The notes below the pieces were generated by a model, which ran no database searches, had not been told where the DNA came from, and saw only the letters and a program-made list of their open reading frames with translations. Shown piece after piece: positions 24,682 to 33,279 of a stretch of DNA of 64,000 nt. The position numbers and the translations under genes are program-made. Numbering within the stretch: position 1 is the stretch's first letter; every line of letters begins with the position of its first letter. This DNA is from Thermoleophilaceae bacterium (GTDB taxonomy: Bacteria > Actinomycetota > Thermoleophilia > Solirubrobacterales > Thermoleophilaceae): NCBI GenBank assembly GCA_025928265.1, contig JAICJV010000002.1, forward strand, positions 1 to 64,000. Direction: 5' to 3'.

Positions 24682-26516
24682 TGGTGGCGGTGGTGGTGGC
24701 CGCGCCTGATCCTGGTGTGCGGCTTGCCCTTCAGGCACCCGCGGTAGGTCCGCACGCTGATCACGCGCTGACCCCTCACGGTGCGCGCGACGATCTTCAC
24801 CCGGAACAGCCCCTGCGGGAGGCGCTTGATCCGAACGTGCGTCACACGATGCCCATGCACGCGCTTGCGCAGCTTGCCGTTCACGTAAACGCGGACGCTC
24901 ACGACGCGCTTGCGGTGCTGGTGGATCCGGAAGCTGAACTTGCGCCGGTCGACGCACTTGCGCGGCGCCGAGTCGCCGCGGGCCGTGGCGGCGCTCACGG
25001 TCGGCACCGACAGCCCGATGCTCTTGAAGTCCACGCTGCCGGCCTCGCGTTGCGCGAAGTAGACGCTCGAGCCGTCGGTGATCTGTAGCTCGTACGCCGA
25101 TGCCGGCGTGGCGGTGAGCGCGATCCCCTCGATCGGCAGCGACAGCGTGTGCTCGTTGCCGTCGAGCGTCAAAGGCACGGGCGTCACGACGGGTCCCACC
25201 ACCTGGTTCGCCTTGGTATCGACGAGCTGCGCGTACACGCGCGCGTCGGGATTGGGCGCCGTGCCGGAGTAGTCGAGCGTGAGCGTGGGCTCGCCGACAA
25301 GCTGGGTCGGCGCCTTCACGGCCGGCAGCGGCACGTTGACGGCGTTCGTTCCGGGTCCCGCCGTGATCAGCGCGCCGGACGTGTCGCCCGCGACCAGCGG
25401 CAGCGTGCCCGCCCCGCTCGCCTTGAGCGGCGGCCCCTGCGGCAGCGGATAGGCGCTCGCGGCGTGCATGACGCCGTCCTGCGAGACCCACTCGAAGCCG
25501 GGTCCGGTGGCGACCGAGCGGTTGCCCTTCAGCCAGCGGTCCATCCAGCGCAGCGTCTCGTGCAGCACGACCTGCTTGTCGGGACCGGGATCCGTGTTGC
25601 ACTGCCCGTGCGCGACGTCGTCCGCGGTGAGGCTTCCGCAGAACCAGACCATCTTCAGCGGCACCCCGTTTGCGCGCACGAGCCCGTAGTTCTCGATCGC
25701 CTCGTGGAGGGTGAAGAGCGTGTCGCTCGTGGACTGCGTGATGAGCGTGGGCACGTGGATTCGCTTGACGAGGTCGCCCGGCCCGCGCGAGGCGAAGAAG
25801 TCCTGGTCGGCCTTCGTGAACTCGCCGGTGGCAAGCCCGTCGAGCAGCGCCTGGTTGGCGTGCGGGTCCTGCTGGCGGCCGAACTGGAAGCCGTTCGGCT
25901 GGCCGGTCGCGCCGCCGGTGATCCCGGGGACGGTCGTCCCCTCCACGCCGAGGCCGAAGAGCAGCGAGCCCCAGCCGCCCTTCGTGGTGTTGCTCTTGTC
26001 GAGGCTCGTGATGAGCGAGTTCCACGAGATCGACGGCGCGATGACATCCACGCGATCGTCGGTCGCGGCGGTGACCCACTCGATTCCTCCGCCGTAGCTC
26101 GCTCCCGCCATGCCGAGCCGCGGGTCGCCCGGCTTGTCCAGCTGGACCTCCGGCTGCTTGGCGAGCATGTCGATGAGCGCGGAGGCGTCGCGTGCCTCGT
26201 AGTCCGGCGAGTCGATCTCCACGTTGCCGCCGGAGTCGCCGAAGCCGCGCGGATCCCACGTGAGCACGTTGTAGCCGGCGTCGAGCAGCGCCTTCACGTT
26301 CGTGTCGCTGTCGCTCGCGCGCCCGGACGAGTAGCCGGGACCCACCATCACCGTGGGTGTGCGCCGGCCCGCCTTCAGCCCGTGTGCCGGGAAGAACGAG
26401 TAGACGATCCTGGTGCCGTCGAACGAGGTGATCACACCGTCGCGCGCCTGGGCGGCGGTCGCGAAGGTGAGGGCGAGCAGCAGCGCCGCCGCCCCTGAGG
26501 CCAGGATCCGCTTCAC
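24672..26516 (-). CDS. secreted X-Pro dipeptidyl-peptidase (S15)/CocE-like hydrolase with His-rich tail
   Basis: A 614-residue exported hydrolase. The signal peptide covers about residues 1-24 (ending AQA). The S15 core includes TWDPRGFGDSGG, the nucleophile elbow GMAGASYGGGIEW and IHVPTLITQSTSDTLF. A beta-sandwich domain follows (about 380-530), as in CocE/NonD proteins. The C-terminus carries the 74-residue module running from CVDRRKFSFR to TYRGC (24735-24956), shared with the hydrolase at 16707-19148, and ends in GHHHRHHTR. The His-rich tail next to csoR hints at metal exposure outside the cell, but that is inference. The start is GTG 26516. Confidence 0.82.
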   Translation of the reverse strand: MKRILASGAAALLLALTFATAAQARDGVITSFDGTRIVYSFFPAHGLKAGRRTPTVMVGPGYSSGRASDSDTNVKALLDAGYNVLTWDPRGFGDSGGNVEIDSPDYEARDASALIDMLAKQPEVQLDKPGDPRLGMAGASYGGGIEWVTAATDDRVDVIAPSISWNSLITSLDKSNTTKGGWGSLLFGLGVEGTTVPGITGGATGQPNGFQFGRQQDPHANQALLDGLATGEFTKADQDFFASRGPGDLVKRIHVPTLITQSTSDTLFTLHEAIENYGLVRANGVPLKMVWFCGSLTADDVAHGQCNTDPGPDKQVVLHETLRWMDRWLKGNRSVATGPGFEWVSQDGVMHAASAYPLPQGPPLKASGAGTLPLVAGDTSGALITAGPGTNAVNVPLPAVKAPTQLVGEPTLTLDYSGTAPNPDARVYAQLVDTKANQVVGPVVTPVPLTLDGNEHTLSLPIEGIALTATPASAYELQITDGSSVYFAQREAGSVDFKSIGLSVPTVSAATARGDSAPRKCVDRRKFSFRIHQHRKRVVSVRVYVNGKLRKRVHGHRVTHVRIKRLPQGLFRVKIVARTVRGQRVISVRTYRGCLKGKPHTRIRRGHHHRHHTR

Positions 26517-26576
26517 GCCGCCTTCGCTACCCGCTCAGGGCGGCAACCTAACTTGCGCGGACCGAGTATTCGCGGT

Positions 26577-26590
26577 ACGGTCATTACCGT
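26577..26590 (+). promoter_or_regulatory. dyad ACGGT-CATT-ACCGT before the glycosyltransferase gene
   Basis: A perfect 5-bp inverted repeat lies 24 nt upstream of the ATG at 26615, in the divergent gap between the S15-like hydrolase and the glycosyltransferase. It is a possible operator or a chance repeat. Confidence 0.25.
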
Positions 26591-26614
26591 GAAAACTGAG
26601 GCGCAGGGGATCGG

Positions 26615-27856
26615 ATGACTCGCATCCTCGTCTACACGTCGCCGGCCCGCGGCCACCTCTACCCCATCGTGCCGACCCTCCTGCAGCTCCAGGCGCGCGG
26701 CCACACCATCGCGCTGCGCACGCTGTCGGCGGACGTGGCGCGCATGAGCGAGCTCGGGTTCGCCGCCGCGGCGATCGATCCCGCGGTCGAGGCCCTGCAG
26801 GCCGACGACTTCAAGGGGCGCACCCCGATCGCCCGCCTGCGGCGCGCCGTCGACACATTCACGGCGCGGGCCCCCTTCGAGCTCGAGGACGTGCGTCGTG
26901 CGATCACGGAGGAGAGTCCCGGCGCCCTCCTGATCGACGCGAACAGCTGGGGCGCATCGACGATCGCGGAGGCCTCCGGGCTGCCGTGGGCGCACTGGAT
27001 GCCGTACCTGCTCCCGTTGCCGTCGCGCGGCGCGCCGCCCTGGGGACCTGGGCTCAAGCCAGGCCGGGGCCCGGTTGTGGCGGCACGCGACCATCTGCTG
27101 GGCGCGGTCATCCGCCGCACGTTCAATCGCGCTGGTGTTCCGCCTCTCAACGCCGTCCGGGCTCGTGCCGGCGTGCCGCCTGTCCGCGACACGGTGGCGC
27201 TGTTCACGCGCTCGCCGCTGATGCTCTACCTCACGGCCGGAGCGATGGAGTACGACCGCCCGGACTGGCCCGACTCGATCCGGATGGTGGGACCGGGGCT
27301 CTGGGAGCCGGACGGCCAGACGGCACCAGAGTGGCTCGACGACGGCGACCAGCGGCCACTCGTGCTCGTCACCATCTCGAGCGAGTTCCAGGACGACGCC
27401 AGGCTGGTGGCAACCGCACTCGAAGCTCTCCGCGACGAGCCGGTGCGGGTGGTGGCCACCACGCTCGACACCGACCCCGCGACCTTCGACGTGCCGGACA
27501 ACGCCCGCGTGGAGCGCTTCCTCCCCCACGGGCCGCTGCTCGACCGCGCCGCGTGCGTCGTCTGCCACGGCGGCATGGGGATCACGCAGAAGGCGCTCGC
27601 GCGCGGCGTGCCCGTCTGCATCGTGCCGTTCGGGCGCGACCAGCTCGAGACCGCGCGCCGCGTCGAGCTCGCCGAAGCCGGCACGCGCCTGCCGGCACAG
27701 AGACTGAATCCGAGCCGGCTGCGCGCGGCCGTCCGGCAGGCGATGGATCGCGCCGCCGGCGCCCGGCGCATGGCTGAGGCGTTCGAGCGCGCGGGCGGCG
27801 CCGGCGCTGCCGCGGACGCGTTCGAGTCGCTGTTGCGTTCGCCTAGTCACGTCTAG
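26615..27856 (+). CDS. glycosyltransferase, UGT/MGT type (GT1-like)
   Basis: A 413-residue GT-B enzyme. The N-terminal acceptor domain opens with RILVYTSPARGHLYPIVPTLLQL. The C-terminal donor domain has the signature CHGGMGITQKALARGVPVCIVPFGRDQ near residues 322-350, matching the nucleotide-sugar binding motif of macrolide and flavonoid glycosyltransferases. It would move a sugar onto a small hydrophobic acceptor such as a natural product, lipid or xenobiotic. No biosynthetic cluster is adjacent, so detoxification by glycosylation is as likely as biosynthesis. Start context is GGGGATCGG before the ATG. Confidence 0.88.
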   Translation: MTRILVYTSPARGHLYPIVPTLLQLQARGHTIALRTLSADVARMSELGFAAAAIDPAVEALQADDFKGRTPIARLRRAVDTFTARAPFELEDVRRAITEESPGALLIDANSWGASTIAEASGLPWAHWMPYLLPLPSRGAPPWGPGLKPGRGPVVAARDHLLGAVIRRTFNRAGVPPLNAVRARAGVPPVRDTVALFTRSPLMLYLTAGAMEYDRPDWPDSIRMVGPGLWEPDGQTAPEWLDDGDQRPLVLVTISSEFQDDARLVATALEALRDEPVRVVATTLDTDPATFDVPDNARVERFLPHGPLLDRAACVVCHGGMGITQKALARGVPVCIVPFGRDQLETARRVELAEAGTRLPAQRLNPSRLRAAVRQAMDRAAGARRMAEAFERAGGAGAAADAFESLLRSPSHV

Positions 27857-27877
27857 CGCTGCGCCCAGATACAGGGC

Positions 27878-27883
27878 TACGCT
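27878..27883 (+). promoter_or_regulatory. -10-like hexamer TACGCT for the sensor kinase gene
   Basis: TACGCT ends 10 nt before the ATG at 27894, or 4 nt before an alternative GTG at 27888. Confidence 0.35.
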
Positions 27884-27893
27884 GTCGGTGAGG

Positions 27894-29294
27894 ATGGCCT
27901 CACTCACCCACCTGTCTGGCCGGGACTGGCTGACGGGGACCGCCGTCGCCGTGGTTGCCGTGACCGTCACGACACTGGCGGTGTTCGCGTTGCGCGACAT
28001 CGCGCCGGTCACCTCGCTCGGCGTCGTCTACCTGCTGGCGGTCCTGCTGGTGGCGTCGCGGTGGGGCATCTGGCTCGGGATTGCCACCGCGATCGCGAGC
28101 GCCGCCGCATTCAACTGGTTCCACCTCCCGCCCACCGGGCACTTCAGCATCGCCAAGGGCGAGAACTGGGTGGCGCTGGTCGTCTTCCTGGTCACGGCAA
28201 TCGTGGCCAGCCACCTCGCGGAGCGCGCGCGGACCCGGACGAGCGAGGCCGAACAGCGCCGGGGCGAGGCCGATCTTGCCGCCGAAATGGCGCGCGTGCT
28301 GCTTCGCGGCAATGAGCTGACCCCGAGTCTGTCCGACGCCGCTCGGGGCCTCGCCGTCGCGCTCGACCTGCCGTCGGCCTCGATCGAGCTCGGCGCGCAC
28401 GCGAGTGACGATCGCAACGTTGCGTTCCCGTTGCGCGAAGGTTCCGCGCAGATTGGCACGCTGCTGGTCGCGCGCGACGTGCCCGAGGCCACGCTTACGC
28501 GGGCGCGGGAGCGCGTGGTGCCAGCCCTCGAGGCGCTGCTCGCGGCGGCGCTCGAGCGCGACCGTCTGCTGGCCGACGTGGTCGAGACTGCGGCGTTGCG
28601 TCGTAGCGACGTGGTCAAGACCGCACTGCTGCGCGCGGTTTCGCACGACCTGCGCTCGCCGCTCACGGCGATCCTCGCGGCCGCGGACCCACTCGACGAC
28701 GGCCACATCGACGCGGCGGAGCGGCACGAGCTCGCCGCCGTCGTTCGCGACGAGGGCAACAGGCTCTCGCGACTGATCGACAACCTGCTCGACCTCACGC
28801 GCCTCGAAGCGGGGGCGGCTGATCCGCGTCCGGACTGGGTGTCGCTCGACGAGGTATTCGTCGCCGCCGTCGACGATGCCGGGCTGCTTCCCGAGCGCGT
28901 TCAGATCCAGGTGCGTGATGACGTACCGCTGGTTCGCGCCGACGCCGCCCAGCTCCAGCGCGCGATTAGCAACCTGCTGTCGAACTCCGCGCGCTACGCG
29001 CCCGAGCATCCGGTGCTGGTGCGGGCATGGCCTCTGCACAACCGCGTGGTCGTCCGCGTGATCGACCGTGGTCCCGGCATCCCACCCGGCGAGCGCGAGC
29101 ACGTCTTCGAGCCGTTCTACCGCACCGGCAGCGACAGGGCGGCGCACCGGGGCTCGGGGCTCGGCCTCGCGATCGCGCGCGGGTTCGTGGAGGCGAACCG
29201 CGGCCGCATCTGGGTAGAGTCGCTGCCCGGCCAGAGCACGAGCTTCGTGATCGAACTGCCGCTCGAACCGGTCCCGGCGAGAGCTCCCGCGTGA
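27894..29294 (+). CDS. sensor histidine kinase, KdpD-like (DUF4118)
   Basis: A 466-residue membrane kinase. Four transmembrane helices within residues 14-110 form a DUF4118 (KdpD-type) sensor segment, followed by a coil and a short GAF-like stretch. The HisKA domain has the phospho-acceptor His251 in LLRAVSHDLRSPLTAI, and the HATPase domain has N-box ISNLLSNSARYAPEHP and G1-box DRGPGIP. The large N-terminal KdpD/USP part of full KdpD is absent, so it is a shortened form. The gene overlaps the response regulator by 4 nt (GTGA). K+ or ion-strength sensing is inferred from DUF4118 alone. Confidence 0.88.
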   Translation: MASLTHLSGRDWLTGTAVAVVAVTVTTLAVFALRDIAPVTSLGVVYLLAVLLVASRWGIWLGIATAIASAAAFNWFHLPPTGHFSIAKGENWVALVVFLVTAIVASHLAERARTRTSEAEQRRGEADLAAEMARVLLRGNELTPSLSDAARGLAVALDLPSASIELGAHASDDRNVAFPLREGSAQIGTLLVARDVPEATLTRARERVVPALEALLAAALERDRLLADVVETAALRRSDVVKTALLRAVSHDLRSPLTAILAAADPLDDGHIDAAERHELAAVVRDEGNRLSRLIDNLLDLTRLEAGAADPRPDWVSLDEVFVAAVDDAGLLPERVQIQVRDDVPLVRADAAQLQRAISNLLSNSARYAPEHPVLVRAWPLHNRVVVRVIDRGPGIPPGEREHVFEPFYRTGSDRAAHRGSGLGLAIARGFVEANRGRIWVESLPGQSTSFVIELPLEPVPARAPA

Positions 29295-29977
29295 GCCCGC
29301 CGCGCCGTCGTGTCCTCGTCGTGGACGACGAATCGCAGATCCTGCGCGCGCTGCGCATGGTGCTGCGTGACGCGGGCTTCGAGGTCGACCCGGCGGCGAC
29401 CGCGGGCGCGGCACTCGACGTCGCCGCACTGCGACCTCCGGACGCCGCCATCGTGGACCTGGTGCTGCCCGACGGCGACGGCGTGGAGGTCACGCGCGAG
29501 CTGCGCAAATGGTCGCATGCGCCGATCCTCGTGCTGTCCGCCGTCGGTGACGAGGACCAGAAGGTGCGCGCCCTCGACGCGGGCGCCGACGACTACGTGA
29601 CGAAGCCATTCGGCCCGCGCGAGCTGGTGGCGCGGCTCGAGGCGGCGCTGCGGCGGGCGACCGTTGGACCGAGCGGCGAGCCGGTCATGCACGCGGACGG
29701 TCTGGAGGTGGACATCGCCTCGCATGTGGTGCGCGTCGCCGGAGACGACGTGCACCTCACCCCCACCGAGTTCGACCTGCTCGTCGCGCTCATGCGCCAC
29801 CCAGGTCGACTGCTCACGCACGGCGCTCTGCTCACCGAGGTTTGGGGCCCGGGCTATGTCGACGACGTGGCGGTGCTGCGCACGCACGTGGCCAACCTGC
29901 GCCGCAAGATCGACCCGGACGGCACACGACGCTACATCCGCACTGACGCCGGAATCGGCTACCGCTTCGCGAGCTGA
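29291..29977 (+). CDS. KdpE-like response regulator
   Basis: A 228-residue OmpR-family regulator. The receiver domain has acidic residues VVDDE at 10-14, phospho-acceptor Asp56 in IVDLVLPDGDG and the conserved Lys in DDYVTKPFG. The winged-helix output domain covers about 130-225 (LTPTEFDLLVALMRHPGRLLTH, VLRTHVANLRRKID, YIRTDAGIGYRF). The GTG start overlaps the kinase stop, so the two proteins are made together as a two-component pair. The adjacent APC permease is the obvious candidate target. Confidence 0.92.
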   Translation: MSPPRRRVLVVDDESQILRALRMVLRDAGFEVDPAATAGAALDVAALRPPDAAIVDLVLPDGDGVEVTRELRKWSHAPILVLSAVGDEDQKVRALDAGADDYVTKPFGPRELVARLEAALRRATVGPSGEPVMHADGLEVDIASHVVRVAGDDVHLTPTEFDLLVALMRHPGRLLTHGALLTEVWGPGYVDDVAVLRTHVANLRRKIDPDGTRRYIRTDAGIGYRFAS

Positions 29978-30004
29978 GAGCGCTCTTCACGACATCTTGA
30001 CGCC

Positions 30005-30029
30005 GCGCGCCGCGATCTCCACGGCGCGC
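30005..30029 (+). promoter_or_regulatory. 8-bp hairpin between the response regulator and permease genes
   Basis: GCGCGCCG (30005-30012) pairs perfectly with CGGCGCGC (30022-30029) around a 9-nt loop, 28 nt after the regulator stop and 27 nt before the permease GTG. It could end the kinase-regulator transcript or be a regulatory dyad. Confidence 0.4.
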
Positions 30030-30043
30030 TGACACCGCCGGCT

Positions 30044-30049
30044 TAGCGT
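30044..30049 (+). promoter_or_regulatory. -10-like hexamer TAGCGT for the permease gene
   Basis: TAGCGT ends 7 nt before the GTG at 30057. It implies a promoter separate from the kinase-regulator operon. Confidence 0.4.
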
Positions 30050-30056
30050 CGGGCGC

Positions 30057-31985
30057 GTGGCTCGAGTCGTAGAGCGCGGCCTGCGCCGCACGGTCGGCGT
30101 GCCTGGGTTGTTCGCAACCGCGTATGGCAACGTCGGCTCGTCGATCTACTACGCGCTCGGCATCGTCGCGGCGCACGCGCTCGGGCTCACGCCGGTCGTC
30201 TTCATCCTCGCCGGCGGCCTGTTCGCCCTTACCGCCAAGACCTACGCCGAAGGGGCGTCGATGTACCCGGAGGCGGGCGGCTCGTCGTCGTTCGCACGGC
30301 ATGCGTTCAACGAGGTTGCCTCGTTCCTAGCGGGTTGGGCGCTCACGCTCGACTACATCATCACCGTCGCGATCAGCGCGTTCTTCGTGCCGCACTACCT
30401 CGGCGCGTTCTGGCCCGCGCTGAAGCACAACCCGGGGGACATCGTCGGCGGCGCGATCGTGATCGTGGTGCTCGTGGCGCTCAACATCCGCGGGCTCAAG
30501 GAGTCGGCAAAGCTCAACGTCTTCCTCGCGATCACGGACCTGGTCACACAGGTGATGCTGGTCGTGGTCGGCGCGATCCTCGTGTTCAACCCGTCCGTGC
30601 TGGTGGACCAGGTGCACCTGGGCACCGTGCCGAGCTGGCGCGAGGTCATCTTCGCCCTGTCGATCTCGATGGTGGCCTACACGGGGATCGAGACGGTCTC
30701 CAACATGGCCGAGGAGGCGCGCGACCCGGGCCGCGACGTCCCGCGCACCGTCAACTACGTGCTCGTCGCGGTCCTCGGCATCTTCGCGGGCATCTCGATC
30801 ATCTCGCTCGTGGCGATGCCGGTCACGCACGACGCAGCCGGCCACTACTCCACCGCGCTCGGCACGACGTACGTGAACGACCCCGTGCTCGGGATCGTGA
30901 ACAACATCGGGCTCGGCCACACGATCACGACGGTGCTGCGCTACTACGTCGGCATCCTGGCCGCCACGATCCTGCTGATCGCCACCAACGCGGGACTGAT
31001 CGGGATCTCGCGGCTGTCATGGTCGCTGGCCGAGCATCGTCAGCTGCCCGGGGTATTCGCGCGGCTGCACTCGCGCTACCGCACGCCGTGGTTCACGCTC
31101 ACGTTCTTCTCGGCGATCGCGGTGCTGCTGCTGATCCCGGGCAAGACCGACTTCCTTGGCAATCTCTACAGCTTCGGGGCGATGCTGTCGTTCACGACGG
31201 CGCACGTGTCGATCGTCGCGCTGCGCTACCGGCAGCCGGATCGCGAACGTCCCTATCGCGCGCCGTGGAACGTGCGTTTTCGTGGTCGCGAATTGCCGCT
31301 GAGCGCCGTACTCGGCGGCGTTGGAACGTTCGCCGCGTGGGTGTCGGTCGTGGTGCTCCACGACGAGGCGCGGCTCGTGGGCATCCCGTGGATGGTGCTC
31401 GGCCTCGCGGGCTACGTCCTCTACCGCCGCCGTTCGGGCCTCGACCTGACGACGCCGGTGCGCCTCGAGCACAAACCGCGGCCGGCCGACTTCGCAGAGC
31501 TCTCCTACCGGTCGGCGCTCGTGCCGATCTTCGGCAGCGACGTGGACGCGCACGCGCTGCGGGCCGCGGCGAAGCTCGTCGGCGACGACGCCACGGTGGA
31601 CGCGGTCTACGTGGTGCAGGTGCCGCAGCAGCTGTCGCTGGGCGCCGGGATGAAGGAGGAGGAGCGGCTGGGCCGCGCGGTCCTCGACGCGGCACGCGTG
31701 CAGGGCCGGAGACTGAACCTCAACGTGCGGACCGCGCTCATACGCACGCGCAACCCCGGCGCCGCGCTGGTCGAGGAGGCCGAGCGGCGCGGCTCGGATG
31801 TTGTCTTCCTGAGCACAGTGCACGCGCCTGCGTCGGAGTACCAAGCGCTCGGGCCCACCAGCAGCTACCTGCTCGCGCGCCGCCCATGCCGCATAGTTGT
31901 GGAGACCGCGCCGAACGGGAACGGTCACGCGACCTCGGGCGCACCCCCCGTGAGATCGAAGACCGGCGTGGCCTCGGGCACCTGA
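30057..31985 (+). CDS. APC-superfamily permease with C-terminal USP-like domain
   Basis: A 642-residue integral membrane transporter. About 12 hydrophobic segments lie within residues 15-450, opening with GLFATAYGNVGSSIYYALGIVAAHALG, an APC-type unwound first helix. Residues about 480-620 form a soluble domain resembling universal stress proteins (RSALVPIFGSDVDAHALRAAAK...LARRPCRIVVE). This build fits amino-acid or potassium APC carriers with a cytoplasmic regulatory domain. Its place next to a KdpDE-like pair favours K+ uptake, but the substrate is not proven. Its last 61 nt overlap the end of the convergent nitrilase-like gene. Confidence 0.85.
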   Translation: MARVVERGLRRTVGVPGLFATAYGNVGSSIYYALGIVAAHALGLTPVVFILAGGLFALTAKTYAEGASMYPEAGGSSSFARHAFNEVASFLAGWALTLDYIITVAISAFFVPHYLGAFWPALKHNPGDIVGGAIVIVVLVALNIRGLKESAKLNVFLAITDLVTQVMLVVVGAILVFNPSVLVDQVHLGTVPSWREVIFALSISMVAYTGIETVSNMAEEARDPGRDVPRTVNYVLVAVLGIFAGISIISLVAMPVTHDAAGHYSTALGTTYVNDPVLGIVNNIGLGHTITTVLRYYVGILAATILLIATNAGLIGISRLSWSLAEHRQLPGVFARLHSRYRTPWFTLTFFSAIAVLLLIPGKTDFLGNLYSFGAMLSFTTAHVSIVALRYRQPDRERPYRAPWNVRFRGRELPLSAVLGGVGTFAAWVSVVVLHDEARLVGIPWMVLGLAGYVLYRRRSGLDLTTPVRLEHKPRPADFAELSYRSALVPIFGSDVDAHALRAAAKLVGDDATVDAVYVVQVPQQLSLGAGMKEEERLGRAVLDAARVQGRRLNLNVRTALIRTRNPGAALVEEAERRGSDVVFLSTVHAPASEYQALGPTSSYLLARRPCRIVVETAPNGNGHATSGAPPVRSKTGVASGT

Positions 31986-33259
31986 GCCACTCCCACGGCG
32001 GCGCTGCCCGAGCCCACCGCGATCGACGTGCCCACGGGCGTCGGCGTTCCCAGCAGCGTGGCCATCACCAGGCTGTTGGCCACCACCACCGTGGCGCCGG
32101 TCGAGTCGCTGTAGGACTCGGCCCGCGCGCGCTCCCAGCGGCGGTCCTTCGTCGGCCGCGCGAACACCGGGACGAGCAGCAGCGAGATGCCGTGGCGGCA
32201 GAGCGGTCCCGCGAGCGCCGGCAGCCGCGCCAGGTCCTCGCACACCAGCACCGCCAGGCGCACGCCGCCGGCCTCCAGCACCGTCACGCGCTCACCCGGC
32301 GTGAGGTCCTCGTCGATAGGCGCGGGGAGTCTGTCCTTCAGTCCCCACAGCTCGAGGTCCCCGGGGCTGAAGTTGAACGGGAACACCTTCCGCTGTCGCG
32401 CCACCGCCTCGCCCGTCTGCGCGTCGAGCAGCACCGCGGTGTTGGTGGGCGGATCGCTGCCCTCGACGTCGCCCGTCCCGACGAGCACGAGGCGCAGCGC
32501 GCTCTCCCCCGCGCCCGCGCGCTCCGACAGGGCGTCGCGCCAGCGGTCGAGCAGTCCCGGCGAGAGGCACAACTCGGGCGCGACGCCGATCACCGCGCCC
32601 GCCGCGTCGAAGCCGGCGATCACACGGTCGATGCGCTCGCGCGTTGCGTCGCCGCCGTTCGGACCGATTCGGTAGAAGTGCAGGTTGCGCCGCTCCACCA
32701 CGTGCCACTCGAGCTCATCGGGGTCGGCGATCAGCGGCGTGGTGGCGATCCGCAGCCCGTTCTCCCGGTCGGGGCGCGACAGCCGCGCCCACGACGGAAG
32801 CACCGCGTGGTCGCACGCGTCCCAGTCGAGCGCCGGCACGCGAACGACAGACGCGAGCGCGTCGTGCACGTCGTCGGGCAGCTGGCCGCGGCGACCGCCC
32901 GTCGCAAAGCGCGGCAGCAGCGCGCCCGCCACCGCACCGCTGTCAAGCCGGCCGCTGCGGGCGTACCGCGCCGCGATTGGGCGCAGCGGCTCCGGAGGCA
33001 CGCCGCCCAGCAACGGGTTCGCGTGCGCGAGCGCGCGGTCGAGCCCGCGCACCACGGCGTATGCCGCCTCGTCGTCGCCCACCGGGACCTCGCCCAGCGT
33101 TCCGGCGAGCGCATCGGCCTCCACCTGCCGGGATATCCGCGTGAGCTCGTCGTCGCCCTCCCAGGCCTCGACCGAGGTTCGGAACGCGGAGCGCGAGATC
33201 GTGTCGAACACCCAGCAGAGCAGGTCCGCCGGGTCCGATACTTGACTAATACTTGACAT
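31925..33259 (-). CDS. nitrilase-superfamily (carbon-nitrogen hydrolase) protein
   Basis: A 444-residue protein with an unusual N-terminal helical extension of about 200 residues before a nitrilase-fold domain. The Glu-Lys-Cys triad is readable: Glu in GVAPELCLSPG, Lys in RQRKVFPFN and Cys in LVCEDLARLP. Members hydrolyse nitriles or amides. The ATG at 33259 lies within a direct repeat that looks like an operator, so a later start such as GTG near 33210 cannot be excluded. It is divergent from a double-HTH regulator 20 nt away, which probably controls it. Confidence 0.75.
   Translation of the reverse strand: MSSISQVSDPADLLCWVFDTISRSAFRTSVEAWEGDDELTRISRQVEADALAGTLGEVPVGDDEAAYAVVRGLDRALAHANPLLGGVPPEPLRPIAARYARSGRLDSGAVAGALLPRFATGGRRGQLPDDVHDALASVVRVPALDWDACDHAVLPSWARLSRPDRENGLRIATTPLIADPDELEWHVVERRNLHFYRIGPNGGDATRERIDRVIAGFDAAGAVIGVAPELCLSPGLLDRWRDALSERAGAGESALRLVLVGTGDVEGSDPPTNTAVLLDAQTGEAVARQRKVFPFNFSPGDLELWGLKDRLPAPIDEDLTPGERVTVLEAGGVRLAVLVCEDLARLPALAGPLCRHGISLLLVPVFARPTKDRRWERARAESYSDSTGATVVVANSLVMATLLGTPTPVGTSIAVGSGSAAVGVAQVPEATPVFDLTGGAPEVA
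33238..33257. promoter_or_regulatory. tandem direct repeat ATACTTGAC, operator candidate
   Basis: ATACTTGAC occurs at 33238-33246 and again at 33249-33257, a period of 11 bp or about one helical turn. It lies in an AT-rich island at the divergent starts of the nitrilase-like gene and the regulator. TTGAC also resembles a -35 element on the plus strand. Confidence 0.5.
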
Positions 33260-33279
33260 CCGCGTACTCTCGCCTGTTG

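Noticed and set aside
30335-33256. A 973-codon plus-strand open frame
   Set aside because: It is a shifted reading of the APC permease and nitrilase-like genes, Arg/Ala-rich with no domain. Long false frames are normal at this GC content.
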